From Intrasporangium oryzae NRRL B-24470 (GTDB lineage: Bacteria; Actinomycetota; Actinomycetes; Actinomycetales; Dermatophilaceae), in contig NZ_AWSA01000025.1 of assembly GCF_000576595.1 (NCBI RefSeq), positions 1 to 64,000 of the forward strand: a stretch of DNA of 64,000 bases. The letters are read 5' to 3'. Below the pieces are notes generated by a model that saw nothing but the letters and a program-made list of their open reading frames with translations, was not told the origin of the DNA and made no database searches. This document shows, one piece after another, positions 9,456 to 16,884 of this stretch. Each line of letters opens with the position of its first letter. The stretch's first letter is position 1. Made by a program: the position numbers and the translations under genes.

Positions 9456-10307
9456 TCAGGCGCCCGGTAGCGGCCGGACCGTGAGGATCTGCTCGGCGCG
9501 GCCGACGGGGCCGAGCTCGTCGTGCAGCGTCGTCGAGGTGAGCCCGAGCCCGGTCGTGCCCATCGTGACCCGGGTGTCGAACCCGACCCAGCCGCGGACG
9601 GGCTCGCGGAAGAGGTGGACCGTCAGGTCGACGTTGGGGAACATCCACTCGGACGGCGAGACCCGCACCGCGATGCCGTTCGCGGTGTCGGCGAGGCGGA
9701 TGAGGTCGGTCGTCGGCGAGCAGGTCTCGCCGTCGACGAGGGGGTTGCGGGCCCGGATCCACGTCCGGGTTCGGCCGGGGCGTCGCTCGGGGTCGGCGCG
9801 GAACTCGAGGCCGCGGATGTAGCCGCCCTCCCAGGTGTCTGCGCCGTGCCAGGCCGGGAAGTCGCCCGGTCCGGGCATCGGGTCGAGCTCGACCCCGGCG
9901 ACGGGCGTCGAGTCCTGGGCCGAGAGGCGCCAGGCGTGGGCGCGGACGACGGGCCGGTCGTCGACGGTCATCGTCGCCTCGACGAGCTCGATCGTGCGGC
10001 CGGGGCGGGTCGTGCGGACGGTGACGCGGCTCGGGCGGGCCGGGATCATCCCGAGGATGTCATAGCTGACCCGGGCGAGCTGCAGGTGCTCCTGCGGCTC
10101 GTGGAGGTCGATCGCGTGCGCGAGGATGCCGCTGACCGGGCCCATGTGCTGCTCGTCCGGACGCCAGGCGCCCTGGGTGTGGACCGTGGGCAGGAACAGG
10201 TCCTCACCGAGGCGCCGGTAGAACGCCGGGGCCACATCGAGCCCGTGCTCGACGCCCTCGCCGGGACTCGGGGCCGGGGACGGGGAGGGGGTCGCGTCGC
10301 TCGTCAC
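9456..10307 (-). CDS. acyl-CoA thioesterase family protein (double hot-dog type)
   Basis: A 283-aa protein whose middle and end (GPVSGILAHAIDL, RVSYDILGMIPARPSRVTV, WMFPNVDLTVHLFREPVRGWVGFDTRVTMGTTGLGLTST) match the TesB-like acyl-CoA thioesterase family, two hot-dog domains in one chain. Expected role: hydrolysis of acyl-CoA thioesters in the cytoplasm. Start GTG 10307 is chosen because TAGAGT lies seven bases before it; the GTG three codons earlier overlaps this box. A WHG-type TetR gene ends 45 bases upstream on the same strand and may control it. Confidence 0.82.
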   Translation of the reverse strand: MTSDATPSPSPAPSPGEGVEHGLDVAPAFYRRLGEDLFLPTVHTQGAWRPDEQHMGPVSGILAHAIDLHEPQEHLQLARVSYDILGMIPARPSRVTVRTTRPGRTIELVEATMTVDDRPVVRAHAWRLSAQDSTPVAGVELDPMPGPGDFPAWHGADTWEGGYIRGLEFRADPERRPGRTRTWIRARNPLVDGETCSPTTDLIRLADTANGIAVRVSPSEWMFPNVDLTVHLFREPVRGWVGFDTRVTMGTTGLGLTSTTLHDELGPVGRAEQILTVRPLPGA

Positions 10308-10314
10308 TCGCTCC

Positions 10315-10320
10315 ACTCTA
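10315..10320 (-). promoter_or_regulatory. -10 box TAGAGT for the thioesterase gene
   Basis: TAGAGT on the minus strand is seven bases before GTG 10307. It suggests that the thioesterase gene has its own promoter even though the TetR gene is just upstream. Confidence 0.5.
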
Positions 10321-10352
10321 GGACGCCGGGACCGCCGCTCGGCCGAGGGCCC

Positions 10353-11135
10353 TCAGCCCACGCCCGCTTCGCGGTGGGTGCGCTCGCCGGGTCCGGGCGC
10401 CGTCGCGTCCAGCGACGGTTGCGTCACCGGACCGCCCTCCGGACCGGGTTCGTCGCCGCCCGAGAGCACCCCGAGGCCGAGGTCGACCATTCGGACGAGC
10501 CGCGGGGCGAGCTCGTCGACGAACGTCGGCGGGAGCTCGCGCAGCGGTCCCTCGAGCGCGAGCATCGCCAGGCCGTGGACGGCCGACCACGCGAGCAGCT
10601 CGGCGCCGGGACGTTCGCTCGCGGGCAGGACGCCCGCCTCGAGCATCTCGTCAAGGGTGTCGCTGAGCAGCTGGAACGGCGTGCGCCCACACTCGCCCGC
10701 CGCCTCCGGCGCCGCCGACCTCCGCAGGTCGGTCGGCACGGCGAAGGCCGTCCGGAACAGCCCCGGCTCGTTCATGGCGAAGCGGAGATAGCCGACGCCG
10801 ACCGCCCGGAACCGGGCCCGCGCGAGGGACCTCGCGTCGTGCGTCGTCCCGCGGCTCACGTCCGCCATCGTCGCGGAGATCACGTCGGCCCCACGAGCCT
10901 GGGCCAGGGACGCGGTGGCGGACAGGAGTGCGTCGCGGTCGGCGAAGTGGCGGTACGCGGCGTTGGCCGAGACCCCGACCCGCCGGGTCGCCTCGCGCAG
11001 CACGACCGCGTCGGGTCCGCCCTCCCGGGCCAGCTCGAGCGACGCCTCGAGCAGGGCACGCCGGAGGTCCCCGTGGTGGTACGTCGCCCGGGGGGCGGAG
11101 GACCGGTCCGGGTCAGAGACGGCCGAAGAGCTCAC
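10353..11135 (-). CDS. TetR/AcrR family regulator with WHG C-terminal domain
   Basis: The DNA-binding part (YHHGDLRRALLEASLELARE, then TRRVGVSANAAYRHFADRDALLSA) is a clear TetR helix-turn-helix. The ligand-binding part ends with AWSAVHGLAMLALEGPL, the W-x-x-x-H-G signature of WHG-type TetR proteins. The final 40 residues are Pro/Gly-rich and probably disordered. GTG 11135 is preferred since GATGAT stands six bases upstream; GTG 11159 would be eight codons longer. Likely target: its own promoter and perhaps the downstream thioesterase. Confidence 0.85.
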   Translation of the reverse strand: MSSSAVSDPDRSSAPRATYHHGDLRRALLEASLELAREGGPDAVVLREATRRVGVSANAAYRHFADRDALLSATASLAQARGADVISATMADVSRGTTHDARSLARARFRAVGVGYLRFAMNEPGLFRTAFAVPTDLRRSAAPEAAGECGRTPFQLLSDTLDEMLEAGVLPASERPGAELLAWSAVHGLAMLALEGPLRELPPTFVDELAPRLVRMVDLGLGVLSGGDEPGPEGGPVTQPSLDATAPGPGERTHREAGVG

Positions 11136-11211
11136 GCAGCCATCATCCTCTCTCGCCACCGCGGCCGTGGCCCGCTCGGCGCTCCTCGCCGTGTGGCGCC
11201 CGCCACGACGC

Positions 11212-11256
11212 GGGACGTATGCCGTCCAGCCGGGTCAGCCCGGCGGCATACGTCCC
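11212..11256 (-). terminator. inverted GTATGCC pair after ldh
   Basis: Arms GGGACGTATGCCG (11212-11224) and CGGCATACGTCCC (11244-11256) are perfectly complementary around a 19-base loop that itself has CCGGG/CCCGG. It lies 14 bases beyond the ldh stop and should end that transcript. Confidence 0.6.
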
Positions 11257-11269
11257 GTGGTGGGTGGGC

Positions 11270-12262
11270 TCAGAGGCCGAACCGCTGGGCGGTGGCCCGG
11301 ACCGCCTCGGCGGAGCGGCGCAGCCCGTCGAGCTCGGCGTCGGTCATCGGCACCTCGATGCGGTCGCCGACGCCGTCGGCGTGGACGAGGGACGGCACGG
11401 ACAGGCACACGTCGCTGATGCCGTGGTAGTTCTCGAGGAGCGAGGAGACGGGGAGGACCCGACGCTCGTCGTAGACGACGGCCTCGAGGATGCGGGAGGC
11501 CGCGAGGCCGATGGCGTAGTTGGTCGCCCCCTTGCCCTCGATGACGCGGTAGGCCGACTCGACGACGTCGCGGGCGATCCGGTCGCGGACCTCGGCGTCG
11601 AGCAGGCCCGTCCCGTCGAGACCGGGCCAGTCGAGGAGCGGCACCGAGGCGATCGAGGCCGAGCTCCACAGCGGGAGCTCGGAGTCGCCGTGCTCGCCGG
11701 CGACGTAGGCGTGGACGTTCTGGACCGCGACGCCGGTGTGCTCGGCGAGGAGGAACCGCAGCCTGGAGGAGTCGAGGACGGTGCCCGACCCGAAGACCCT
11801 CGACGACGGCAGGCCGGACGCCTTGAGCGCGGCATACGTCACGACGTCGACGGGGTTGGTGACGAGGATGTGGACGGCGTCGGGCGCGACCTCGACGAGG
11901 CGGGGGACGATCTGCCTGACGAGGGCAATCGTCGTCTCCGCGAGCTCGAGTCGCGACTGGCCCGGCTTCTGCTTGGCGCCCGCCGTGAAGATGATGACGT
12001 CGGAGTCAGAGAGGACGGCGACGTCGTCGGACCCCTCGACGTGGGCCATGGGGACGAACTGGATCCCGTGGCTCAGGTCGAGCGCCTCGGCTCGCGCCTT
12101 CGCGCCGTTGACGTCGAAGAGGGCGACCTGCTGGGCGGCGCCGCGCATGAGCGTCGCGTAGGCGATCGTCGCGCCGACGGCGCCGGCCCCGACGATTCCG
12201 ACGTTGGTCGTGCGCCGTCGGGTGGGGACCTCTGGCGTGGTGGTCGCGGCTGCCTCGGTCAT
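11270..12262 (-). CDS. ldh: L-lactate dehydrogenase
   Basis: The NAD-binding motif GAGAVGATIAYA (about residues 24-35), the substrate-loop region TAGAKQKPGQSRLEL with the Arg pair, TNPVDVVTYAALK, and the active-site histidine in AGEHGDSELPLW identify NAD-dependent L-lactate dehydrogenase (pyruvate + NADH to L-lactate). At 330 aa it carries a short Ala/Thr-rich N-terminal extension relative to the usual 315. ATG 12262 follows GGGAGGA. On the minus strand a -10 (TAGCCT) and a tandem-repeat leader precede it. The gene is flanked downstream by a GTATGCC hairpin. Malate dehydrogenase is excluded by the GQSR substrate loop. Confidence 0.93.
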   Translation of the reverse strand: MTEAAATTTPEVPTRRRTTNVGIVGAGAVGATIAYATLMRGAAQQVALFDVNGAKARAEALDLSHGIQFVPMAHVEGSDDVAVLSDSDVIIFTAGAKQKPGQSRLELAETTIALVRQIVPRLVEVAPDAVHILVTNPVDVVTYAALKASGLPSSRVFGSGTVLDSSRLRFLLAEHTGVAVQNVHAYVAGEHGDSELPLWSSASIASVPLLDWPGLDGTGLLDAEVRDRIARDVVESAYRVIEGKGATNYAIGLAASRILEAVVYDERRVLPVSSLLENYHGISDVCLSVPSLVHADGVGDRIEVPMTDAELDGLRRSAEAVRATAQRFGL

Positions 12263-12289
12263 CGTCGTCCTCCCTGGGCTCTGCGGCGT

Positions 12290-12340
12290 CGGGGTGGTGT
12301 CGGGGGTGGTGTCGGGGGTGGTGTCGTGGGGTGGTGTCGC
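12290..12340 (-). repeat. four tandem GGGGTGGTGTC units in the ldh leader
   Basis: On the plus strand the unit GGGGTGGTGTC(G) appears four times in about 50 bases, with spacing of 11-14 bases. It lies between the presumed ldh transcription start (near 12344) and the start codon at 12262, so it would be transcribed as C/A-rich repeats in the 5' leader. No stem is predicted by eye. Confidence 0.6.
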
Positions 12341-12350
12341 AGTGCGCACA

Positions 12351-12356
12351 AGGCTA
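12351..12356 (-). promoter_or_regulatory. -10 box TAGCCT for ldh
   Basis: Minus-strand TAGCCT, about 90 bases before ATG 12262, is the best -10 match in the region. The resulting leader of roughly 80 bases would contain the tandem repeats. Confidence 0.4.
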
Positions 12357-12498
12357 GTGCCGGCGGCGCCGGACCGTGGGCGGGTGTGCGAACCTGCCCG
12401 GTCGAGGCGCCCGAGGAGGAGACCGGGGTCGGAACCGCTCGGCGTCAGCGGTCCGGTCACCCGGGGAGCGGTGCGCCGGTGACAACCGGACCGAACGC

Positions 12499-12957
12499 TC
12501 ACGCGGAGGGCTCGCCTGCCAGCCGCTGGAGGCCCGCGAGCAGGCCGAGGAAGGTCGGACCGGCCGCGGCGAAGAACGTGGCGTCGCACTCCTCCACGGC
12601 GACGATCGCGGCGTTGACGCGGTCGAGGCCCGCGGCCGTGACGACGAGGTCGCGGGCCCGGGAGTCGCCCGGGTGCGGCCGGCGCTCGATGAACCCCTTG
12701 GACTCGAGGGTCCGCACGACCTGCGAGGTCATCATCACGTCGGTCATCGCGTAGTCGGCGAGCTCACGCTGCGTCACCGGCTCGTCCCGCTCGCGCCGCA
12801 GCCACGTGAGCGACGCGAGCAGGACGAACTGCGTGTGGGTGAGGTCGTACGGCGCGAGCGCGTCGCGGATCGCGGCCTGCCACCGGTTGCCGACCCGCCA
12901 GAGGAGCAGTCCGGGGCTCTCGGACTCGTCGGTGAAGCGGGTGCGCAGCCGGCTCAT
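12499..12957 (-). CDS. MarR family transcriptional regulator
   Basis: A 152-aa winged-helix protein of the MarR family: LTHTQFVLLASLTWL, then VTQRELADYAMTDVMMTSQVVRTLESKGFIERRPHPGDSRARDLVVT, with the wing motif PGDSRAR. MarR proteins bind palindromes as dimers and are usually released by small phenolic or oxidised ligands. Its ATG overlaps the stop of the EVE-domain gene (ATGA), and that gene overlaps the SRPBCC gene in the same way, so all three are co-translated. The natural target is the 12-base palindrome inside the operon promoter at 13854-13865; this is an inference. Confidence 0.9.
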   Translation of the reverse strand: MSRLRTRFTDESESPGLLLWRVGNRWQAAIRDALAPYDLTHTQFVLLASLTWLRRERDEPVTQRELADYAMTDVMMTSQVVRTLESKGFIERRPHPGDSRARDLVVTAAGLDRVNAAIVAVEECDATFFAAAGPTFLGLLAGLQRLAGEPSA

Positions 12958-13403
12958 GCCGACCGATGCTCCGCCTCGGGGTGCGCGGACCGCATCGGCC
13001 CGGTCATGGCCTGCTCGATCAGGAGGAAGTCCGCCTCCTCGAGTGGAAGCAGGCCGCGCCGGAGCGCATAGCCCCAGTTGGGTGCCCGGGTGAGGAGAAG
13101 TCGGTCGGTGAGGTCGGCGAGGGGCACGGGCCGGGCATCGGCCCAGTCGACGCGCCGCCGGAAGGGCCTGAAGTCGCCCTCGTCCGCCTGCCAGATCTCG
13201 CCGTCGGCGATGCGGCCCACGGCCGTGAACTGCCGGCACGGCACCGTCCCCCGCAGCTCGTCCTTCGGCGAGTAGTAGACGAGCCCGTCGCCGGGGGCCA
13301 TCCGGGCGAGGCCGGCGCGCTTGCCGTGGTGGACCTGGGCGATGCCGAGCTCGACGCCGCGTCGGACGTGGGAGGCGGAGACGACCCCGAGCCAGAACCT
13401 CAT
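12954..13403 (-). CDS. EVE domain-containing protein
   Basis: A 149-aa protein starting MRFWLGVVSASHVRRG and containing MAPGDGLVYYSPKDE, FTAVGRI and FRPFRRRVDW, which match the EVE fold (PUA-like/YTH-related). EVE proteins are thought to bind modified bases in DNA or RNA; many stand alone with no known partner. ATG 13403 overlaps the TGA of the SRPBCC gene and its own TGA overlaps the MarR start, so expression is coupled in both directions. The initial tryptophan and the YY pair fall where ligand-cage aromatics are expected, but that assignment is by analogy. Confidence 0.82.
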   Translation of the reverse strand: MRFWLGVVSASHVRRGVELGIAQVHHGKRAGLARMAPGDGLVYYSPKDELRGTVPCRQFTAVGRIADGEIWQADEGDFRPFRRRVDWADARPVPLADLTDRLLLTRAPNWGYALRRGLLPLEEADFLLIEQAMTGPMRSAHPEAEHRSA

Positions 13404-13843
13404 CGGGCCACCTCGGTGTCGGCGTCCTCGCTGATGAGCGCGACGAGCCGGGCGAGGTCGTTCTCGACGCCGTCGCGGGTCGCCGCCGGGCCGAGGATGC
13501 GGGCCCACAGCCCGCTGAGCGGCCCGGAGACGGTGACGGTCACCTCGACACGAGCGCCGGAGTCGGTCGGTTCGGCGTGGTGGCGGAAGGTGAGCCGCGC
13601 CCCCGGGAGCATCGTCGTGTCGGCGAAGGTGCGGCCCTCGACGAGCTCGGTGACCTCGAAGCGCGACGTCGGGCCGCCCTTCGGCTTGAGCTTGCCGCGG
13701 GCGCCGAGCCGGACCGGCTCGTCGAGCCGGGTCCAGGCGAGGTCGGTGCTCCACTGCGGGTGGGTGTCGACGTCGGCCCAGCGGGCGTAGAGGTCGGCGG
13801 GGGTCACAGGGACGTCGGTCCGGAACTGCGCGAGAGTGATCAT
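13400..13843 (-). CDS. SRPBCC family protein (polyketide cyclase/START-like)
   Basis: A 147-aa START-fold protein: VPVTPADLYARWADVDTHPQW at the start, a beta-rich middle and a long C-terminal helix (GVENDLARLVALISE). Members bind hydrophobic ligands or catalyse cyclisations; no specific function can be given. It is the first gene of the SRPBCC-EVE-MarR operon. ATG 13843 is six bases after the -10 TACCAT, so the message should be leaderless. A palindrome lies between its -35 and -10. Confidence 0.85.
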   Translation of the reverse strand: MITLAQFRTDVPVTPADLYARWADVDTHPQWSTDLAWTRLDEPVRLGARGKLKPKGGPTSRFEVTELVEGRTFADTTMLPGARLTFRHHAEPTDSGARVEVTVTVSGPLSGLWARILGPAATRDGVENDLARLVALISEDADTEVAR

Positions 13844-13849
13844 GGGTCA

Positions 13850-13877
13850 ATGGTAAGCGCGCTTAGTATATTGTCAA
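13850..13877 (-). promoter_or_regulatory. operon promoter with palindromic operator
   Basis: On the minus strand TTGACA (13877-13872) is followed after 16 bases by TACCAT (13855-13850), and ATG 13843 comes six bases later. The perfect palindrome TAAGCGCGCTTA (13854-13865) fills most of the spacer and touches the -10 box, the classic place for a repressor site. The MarR protein of the same operon is the likely binder. This is one of the few near-consensus -35 boxes in the window. Confidence 0.7.
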
Positions 13878-13914
13878 GGGGCTCCAGGCGCGAGGTCGGC
13901 TGGGCGCGAGAATG

Positions 13915-13952
13915 GCTGAGCGGCATACGGACTCGTCCGTATGCCGCTCAGC
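13915..13952. terminator. 17-bp GTATGCC hairpin after the class III aminotransferase
   Basis: Arms GCTGAGCGGCATACGGA (13915-13931) and TCCGTATGCCGCTCAGC (13936-13952) are fully complementary with a four-base loop. It lies 41 bases beyond the stop of the minus-strand aminotransferase. Confidence 0.65.
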
Positions 13953-13992
13953 GAGGTGTCGTCGGCCGGCGCCGCCGGACGCCGGCCGGGTC

Positions 13993-15348
13993 TCAGGCGA
14001 AGAGCTCCTGCACGCACTCGAGGAACATCGCGCTGTGGGCGTCGACGTCGGCCTGCGTCGTGTCGGGGCACATGAGCGCCATGTTGTGGAAGGGGGTGAG
14101 CAGGATGCCCCGGTTCAGTGCGTAGAGGTGGAGATACTGCTGCAGCTCGAAGTCGTCGGCGTCGTGGGCGTCCTGGCCGTTGCGGGAGGGCTGGGCCGAG
14201 AAGTTGTACTCGGCCCGCGCGCCGAGACGGGTCACGTGCCAGTCGGCCCCGACCGCGTCGATCCCGGCCTGGACCCCGTCGGCCCACGCGTCGGCGAGCG
14301 GGACCATGTGCTCGAAGGCGGCCGGCGTCATGACCTGCTCGAGCGTCGCCTTCATCGCCGCCATCGACAGGCCGTTGCCGGCGAGCGTGCCGCCGATGCC
14401 GCCCACGTCGATGTCCTCGAGCTCGATGGACCGGGCGATCCGGTCGGCGACCTCCTGGCTGAAACCGAAGGTGCCGCAAGGGATGCCGCCGCCGATCGAC
14501 TTGCCGATGACGAGCATGTCGGGCTCGAGGTGGTCGCGGCCGGTGAAGCCGCCCGGGCCCGCGCAGATCGTGTGGGTCTCGTCGTTGATGAGCAGGGCGC
14601 CGTACTTCCGCGTCAGCTCGCGCAGGGCCTCGTTGTAGCCCGGGTCGGGCAGGACGATGCCGATGTTGGTCAGGGCCGGCTCGACGAGGACCGCCGCGAC
14701 GTCTCCGTGGGCGAGGGCCTTCTCGAGGGCCTCGACATCGTTGAACTCGACGACCCGGGTCGTCTCGGACGTGTCGACGGGCGCGCCGATGTTGTTGCGC
14801 CGGTTGACCGTCTCGCCGCCCTCGCCGAGCGTGGCGAAGGTCTCGTCGACGGAGCCGTGGTAGCAGTAGTTGTGCACGACGATCTTGCTCCGGCCGGTCA
14901 GGTGCCGGGCATAACGGATCGCGTGGCGGTTGGCGTCGGTCGCGGTCAGCGTGAACTGCCAGAACGGCAGCCCGAAGCGCTCGGCGAGCCCCGTCGACAC
15001 GGCGATGGCGTCCTCGGTCGGCAGCATCGTCGTGATGCCCCGGGACAGCTGCCGGGTCACGGCCTCGACGGTCGGCGCGGGGGAGTGGCCCATCATCGCA
15101 CCCGTGTCGCCGAGGCAGAGGTCGACGTGGTCGATGCCGTCGACGCACGTGAAGTGGGCTCCCTCCGCGTGGTCGACGAAGACGGGGAAGTCACCCGGCC
15201 ACTTGACCATCCAGCTCATCGGGACGCCGCCCGGCATGTGGGCCTTCGCCTGCTCGGCGAGGGCCTGCGAACGGGGTCGGGCAGCGGTGAAGGCGGCGCG
15301 CTCGCGGGCATGCAGCTCGGCGAGACGACGGCGGTCGACGGTACTCAT
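13993..15348 (-). CDS. class III aminotransferase / glutamate-1-semialdehyde aminomutase-like
   Basis: A 451-aa PLP enzyme of fold type I. HNYCYHGSVDETFA, VEPALTNIGIVLP, LLINDETHTICAGPGGF and the PLP lysine in IGKSIGGGIPCGTFGF mark class III aminotransferases, nearest in style to GSA aminomutase. The long N-terminal helix (LHARERAAFTAARPRSQALAEQ) is a feature of actinobacterial relatives annotated only as aspartate aminotransferase family. It is divergent from a PuuB-like FAD oxidase 150 bases away, so the pair may degrade an amine or amino acid together. It is not near other heme genes, which argues against HemL. Confidence 0.85.
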   Translation of the reverse strand: MSTVDRRRLAELHARERAAFTAARPRSQALAEQAKAHMPGGVPMSWMVKWPGDFPVFVDHAEGAHFTCVDGIDHVDLCLGDTGAMMGHSPAPTVEAVTRQLSRGITTMLPTEDAIAVSTGLAERFGLPFWQFTLTATDANRHAIRYARHLTGRSKIVVHNYCYHGSVDETFATLGEGGETVNRRNNIGAPVDTSETTRVVEFNDVEALEKALAHGDVAAVLVEPALTNIGIVLPDPGYNEALRELTRKYGALLINDETHTICAGPGGFTGRDHLEPDMLVIGKSIGGGIPCGTFGFSQEVADRIARSIELEDIDVGGIGGTLAGNGLSMAAMKATLEQVMTPAAFEHMVPLADAWADGVQAGIDAVGADWHVTRLGARAEYNFSAQPSRNGQDAHDADDFELQQYLHLYALNRGILLTPFHNMALMCPDTTQADVDAHSAMFLECVQELFA

Positions 15349-15486
15349 GGGGCCATCTTGTCCTGCCTGGCCCGATGACGGAAGGGGCCGCCTGCATCGA
15401 GTGGCCCTTCGGAATCCGTCGTCAGGACCCGAGAAATCGACGGATAAAGGACCTCCAACCGGCTGCCGCGGACCTGCGTCGAAGGG

Positions 15487-15492
15487 CATACT
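15487..15492 (+). promoter_or_regulatory. -10 box CATACT for the FAD oxidase gene
   Basis: CATACT, itself part of a GGCATAC word (15485-15491), stands six bases before ATG 15499. The divergent aminotransferase promoter must lie in the same 150-base spacer. Confidence 0.5.
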
Positions 15493-15498
15493 TCGGGC

Positions 15499-16884
15499 AT
15501 GTCCCCGAGCGCTTATCGCGGCCTCAGCCTGTGGCACGACACGATCGACGACGATCTCGCACCCCGGCCGGCCCTCTCGAGCGACCTCGACGTCGACGTC
15601 GCGATCGTCGGCGCCGGATACACCGGGCTCTGGACGGCCTACCACCTCGTCACGGCCGACCCCTCGATCCGCGTCGCCGTCATCGAGAAGGAGGTGGCCG
15701 GGTTCGGCGCCTCGGGGCGCAACGGGGGCTGGTGCTCGGCCCTCTTCCCGACCTCCCTCAAGCGGATGGCCGCCGAGCGCGGGCGCGACGCCGCGATCCG
15801 CATGCAGCAACGGCTCCACGAGACCGTCCCCGAGGTCGGGCGGATCGCGGCCGAGGAGGGCATCGACTGCCACTTCGAGCAGGGCGGCTACCTCTCGGTC
15901 GCCCGCAACCAGGCCCAGCTCGAGCGGGTCCGCGAGGACGTCGCCGACTACGCGTCGTGGGGTTTCGGGCCCGACGACCACCGCCTGCTCGACGCCGGCG
16001 AGGTCCGCGAGATCGCCGCCGTGTCCGACGCGCTGGGCGGCTCGTGGACGCCGCACTGCGCCGCGATCAACCCCGTCCGCCTCGTCCGTGGTCTGGCCCG
16101 CGCCGTCGAGCGCCGGGGCGTCGTCATCCACGAGCGCACCACCGCGGTCGACGTCCACGGCGGCCGCGTCGTCACCCCGCACGGCACCGTCCGCGCCGAG
16201 CACGTCGTCCTCGCGACCGAGGGCTACACGCCCACCGTCGCCGGGAGGCGCCGGGCCATCGCCCCGGTCTACTCCCTCATGACGGCGACCGAGCCGCTCA
16301 CACCCGAGATCTGGGCGCAGATCGGGCTCGAGAAGCGCACGACCTTCGCCGACAACCGGCACCTCGTCGTCTACGGCCAGCGGACCCGCGACGGGCGGAT
16401 CGCCTTCGGGGGCAGGGGCGCTCCCTACCACTACGGGTCCAAGGTCAACGCGGCCTTCGAGCGCGACGCCCGAGTCCACCTCATGCTCCGGCGCATCCTT
16501 CTCGAGCTCTTCCCGGTCCTCCGGGACGTCACCTTCACCCACGCCTGGGGTGGCAACCTCGGCGTGCCGCGCGACTGGTTCCCCTCCGTCCGCCACGACA
16601 AGCGCACCGGCCTCGCCTTCGCCGGCGGCTACGTCGGCGACGGCGTGGCGACGTCGGCGCTCGCCGGCAGGACGCTCGCCGCGATGATCCGCGACGACGA
16701 CCCCGAAGGCCTGGCGACGCTGCCCTGGGCCGGTCGCACCTCCCGCCCGTGGGAGCCCGAGCCGCTCCGGTGGCTCGGGGTCAACGCCGTCACCGCCATC
16801 ATGTCCTCGGCCGACTGGTCGGAGCGGCGCACGGGCCGGCCGTCGCGTGCCGCCTCAGCCTTCTGGTCGGCCATCGGCCAGTAG
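15499..16884 (+). CDS. FAD-dependent amine oxidoreductase (PuuB/DAO family)
   Basis: A 461-aa flavoprotein: the dinucleotide motif VAIVGAGYTGLWTAYHL at residue 35, GFGASGRNGGWCSALFPTS (the substrate/flavin loop of gamma-glutamylputrescine oxidase relatives), then a C-terminal THAWGGNLGVPRDWFPSV and GYVGDGVATSALAGR that close the FAD site. Family role: oxidation of a primary or secondary amine with release of hydrogen peroxide and an aldehyde. The divergent class III aminotransferase suggests an amine catabolic pair. The last 30 bases overlap the convergent ComB-like gene. Confidence 0.87.
   Translation: MSPSAYRGLSLWHDTIDDDLAPRPALSSDLDVDVAIVGAGYTGLWTAYHLVTADPSIRVAVIEKEVAGFGASGRNGGWCSALFPTSLKRMAAERGRDAAIRMQQRLHETVPEVGRIAAEEGIDCHFEQGGYLSVARNQAQLERVREDVADYASWGFGPDDHRLLDAGEVREIAAVSDALGGSWTPHCAAINPVRLVRGLARAVERRGVVIHERTTAVDVHGGRVVTPHGTVRAEHVVLATEGYTPTVAGRRRAIAPVYSLMTATEPLTPEIWAQIGLEKRTTFADNRHLVVYGQRTRDGRIAFGGRGAPYHYGSKVNAAFERDARVHLMLRRILLELFPVLRDVTFTHAWGGNLGVPRDWFPSVRHDKRTGLAFAGGYVGDGVATSALAGRTLAAMIRDDDPEGLATLPWAGRTSRPWEPEPLRWLGVNAVTAIMSSADWSERRTGRPSRAASAFWSAIGQ

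Noticed and set aside
13860-13872. TATACT next to TTGACA upstream of the SRPBCC gene as a -10 box
   Set aside because: It is only one base from the -35, so the spacing is impossible; TACCAT at 13850-13855 has the right distance.
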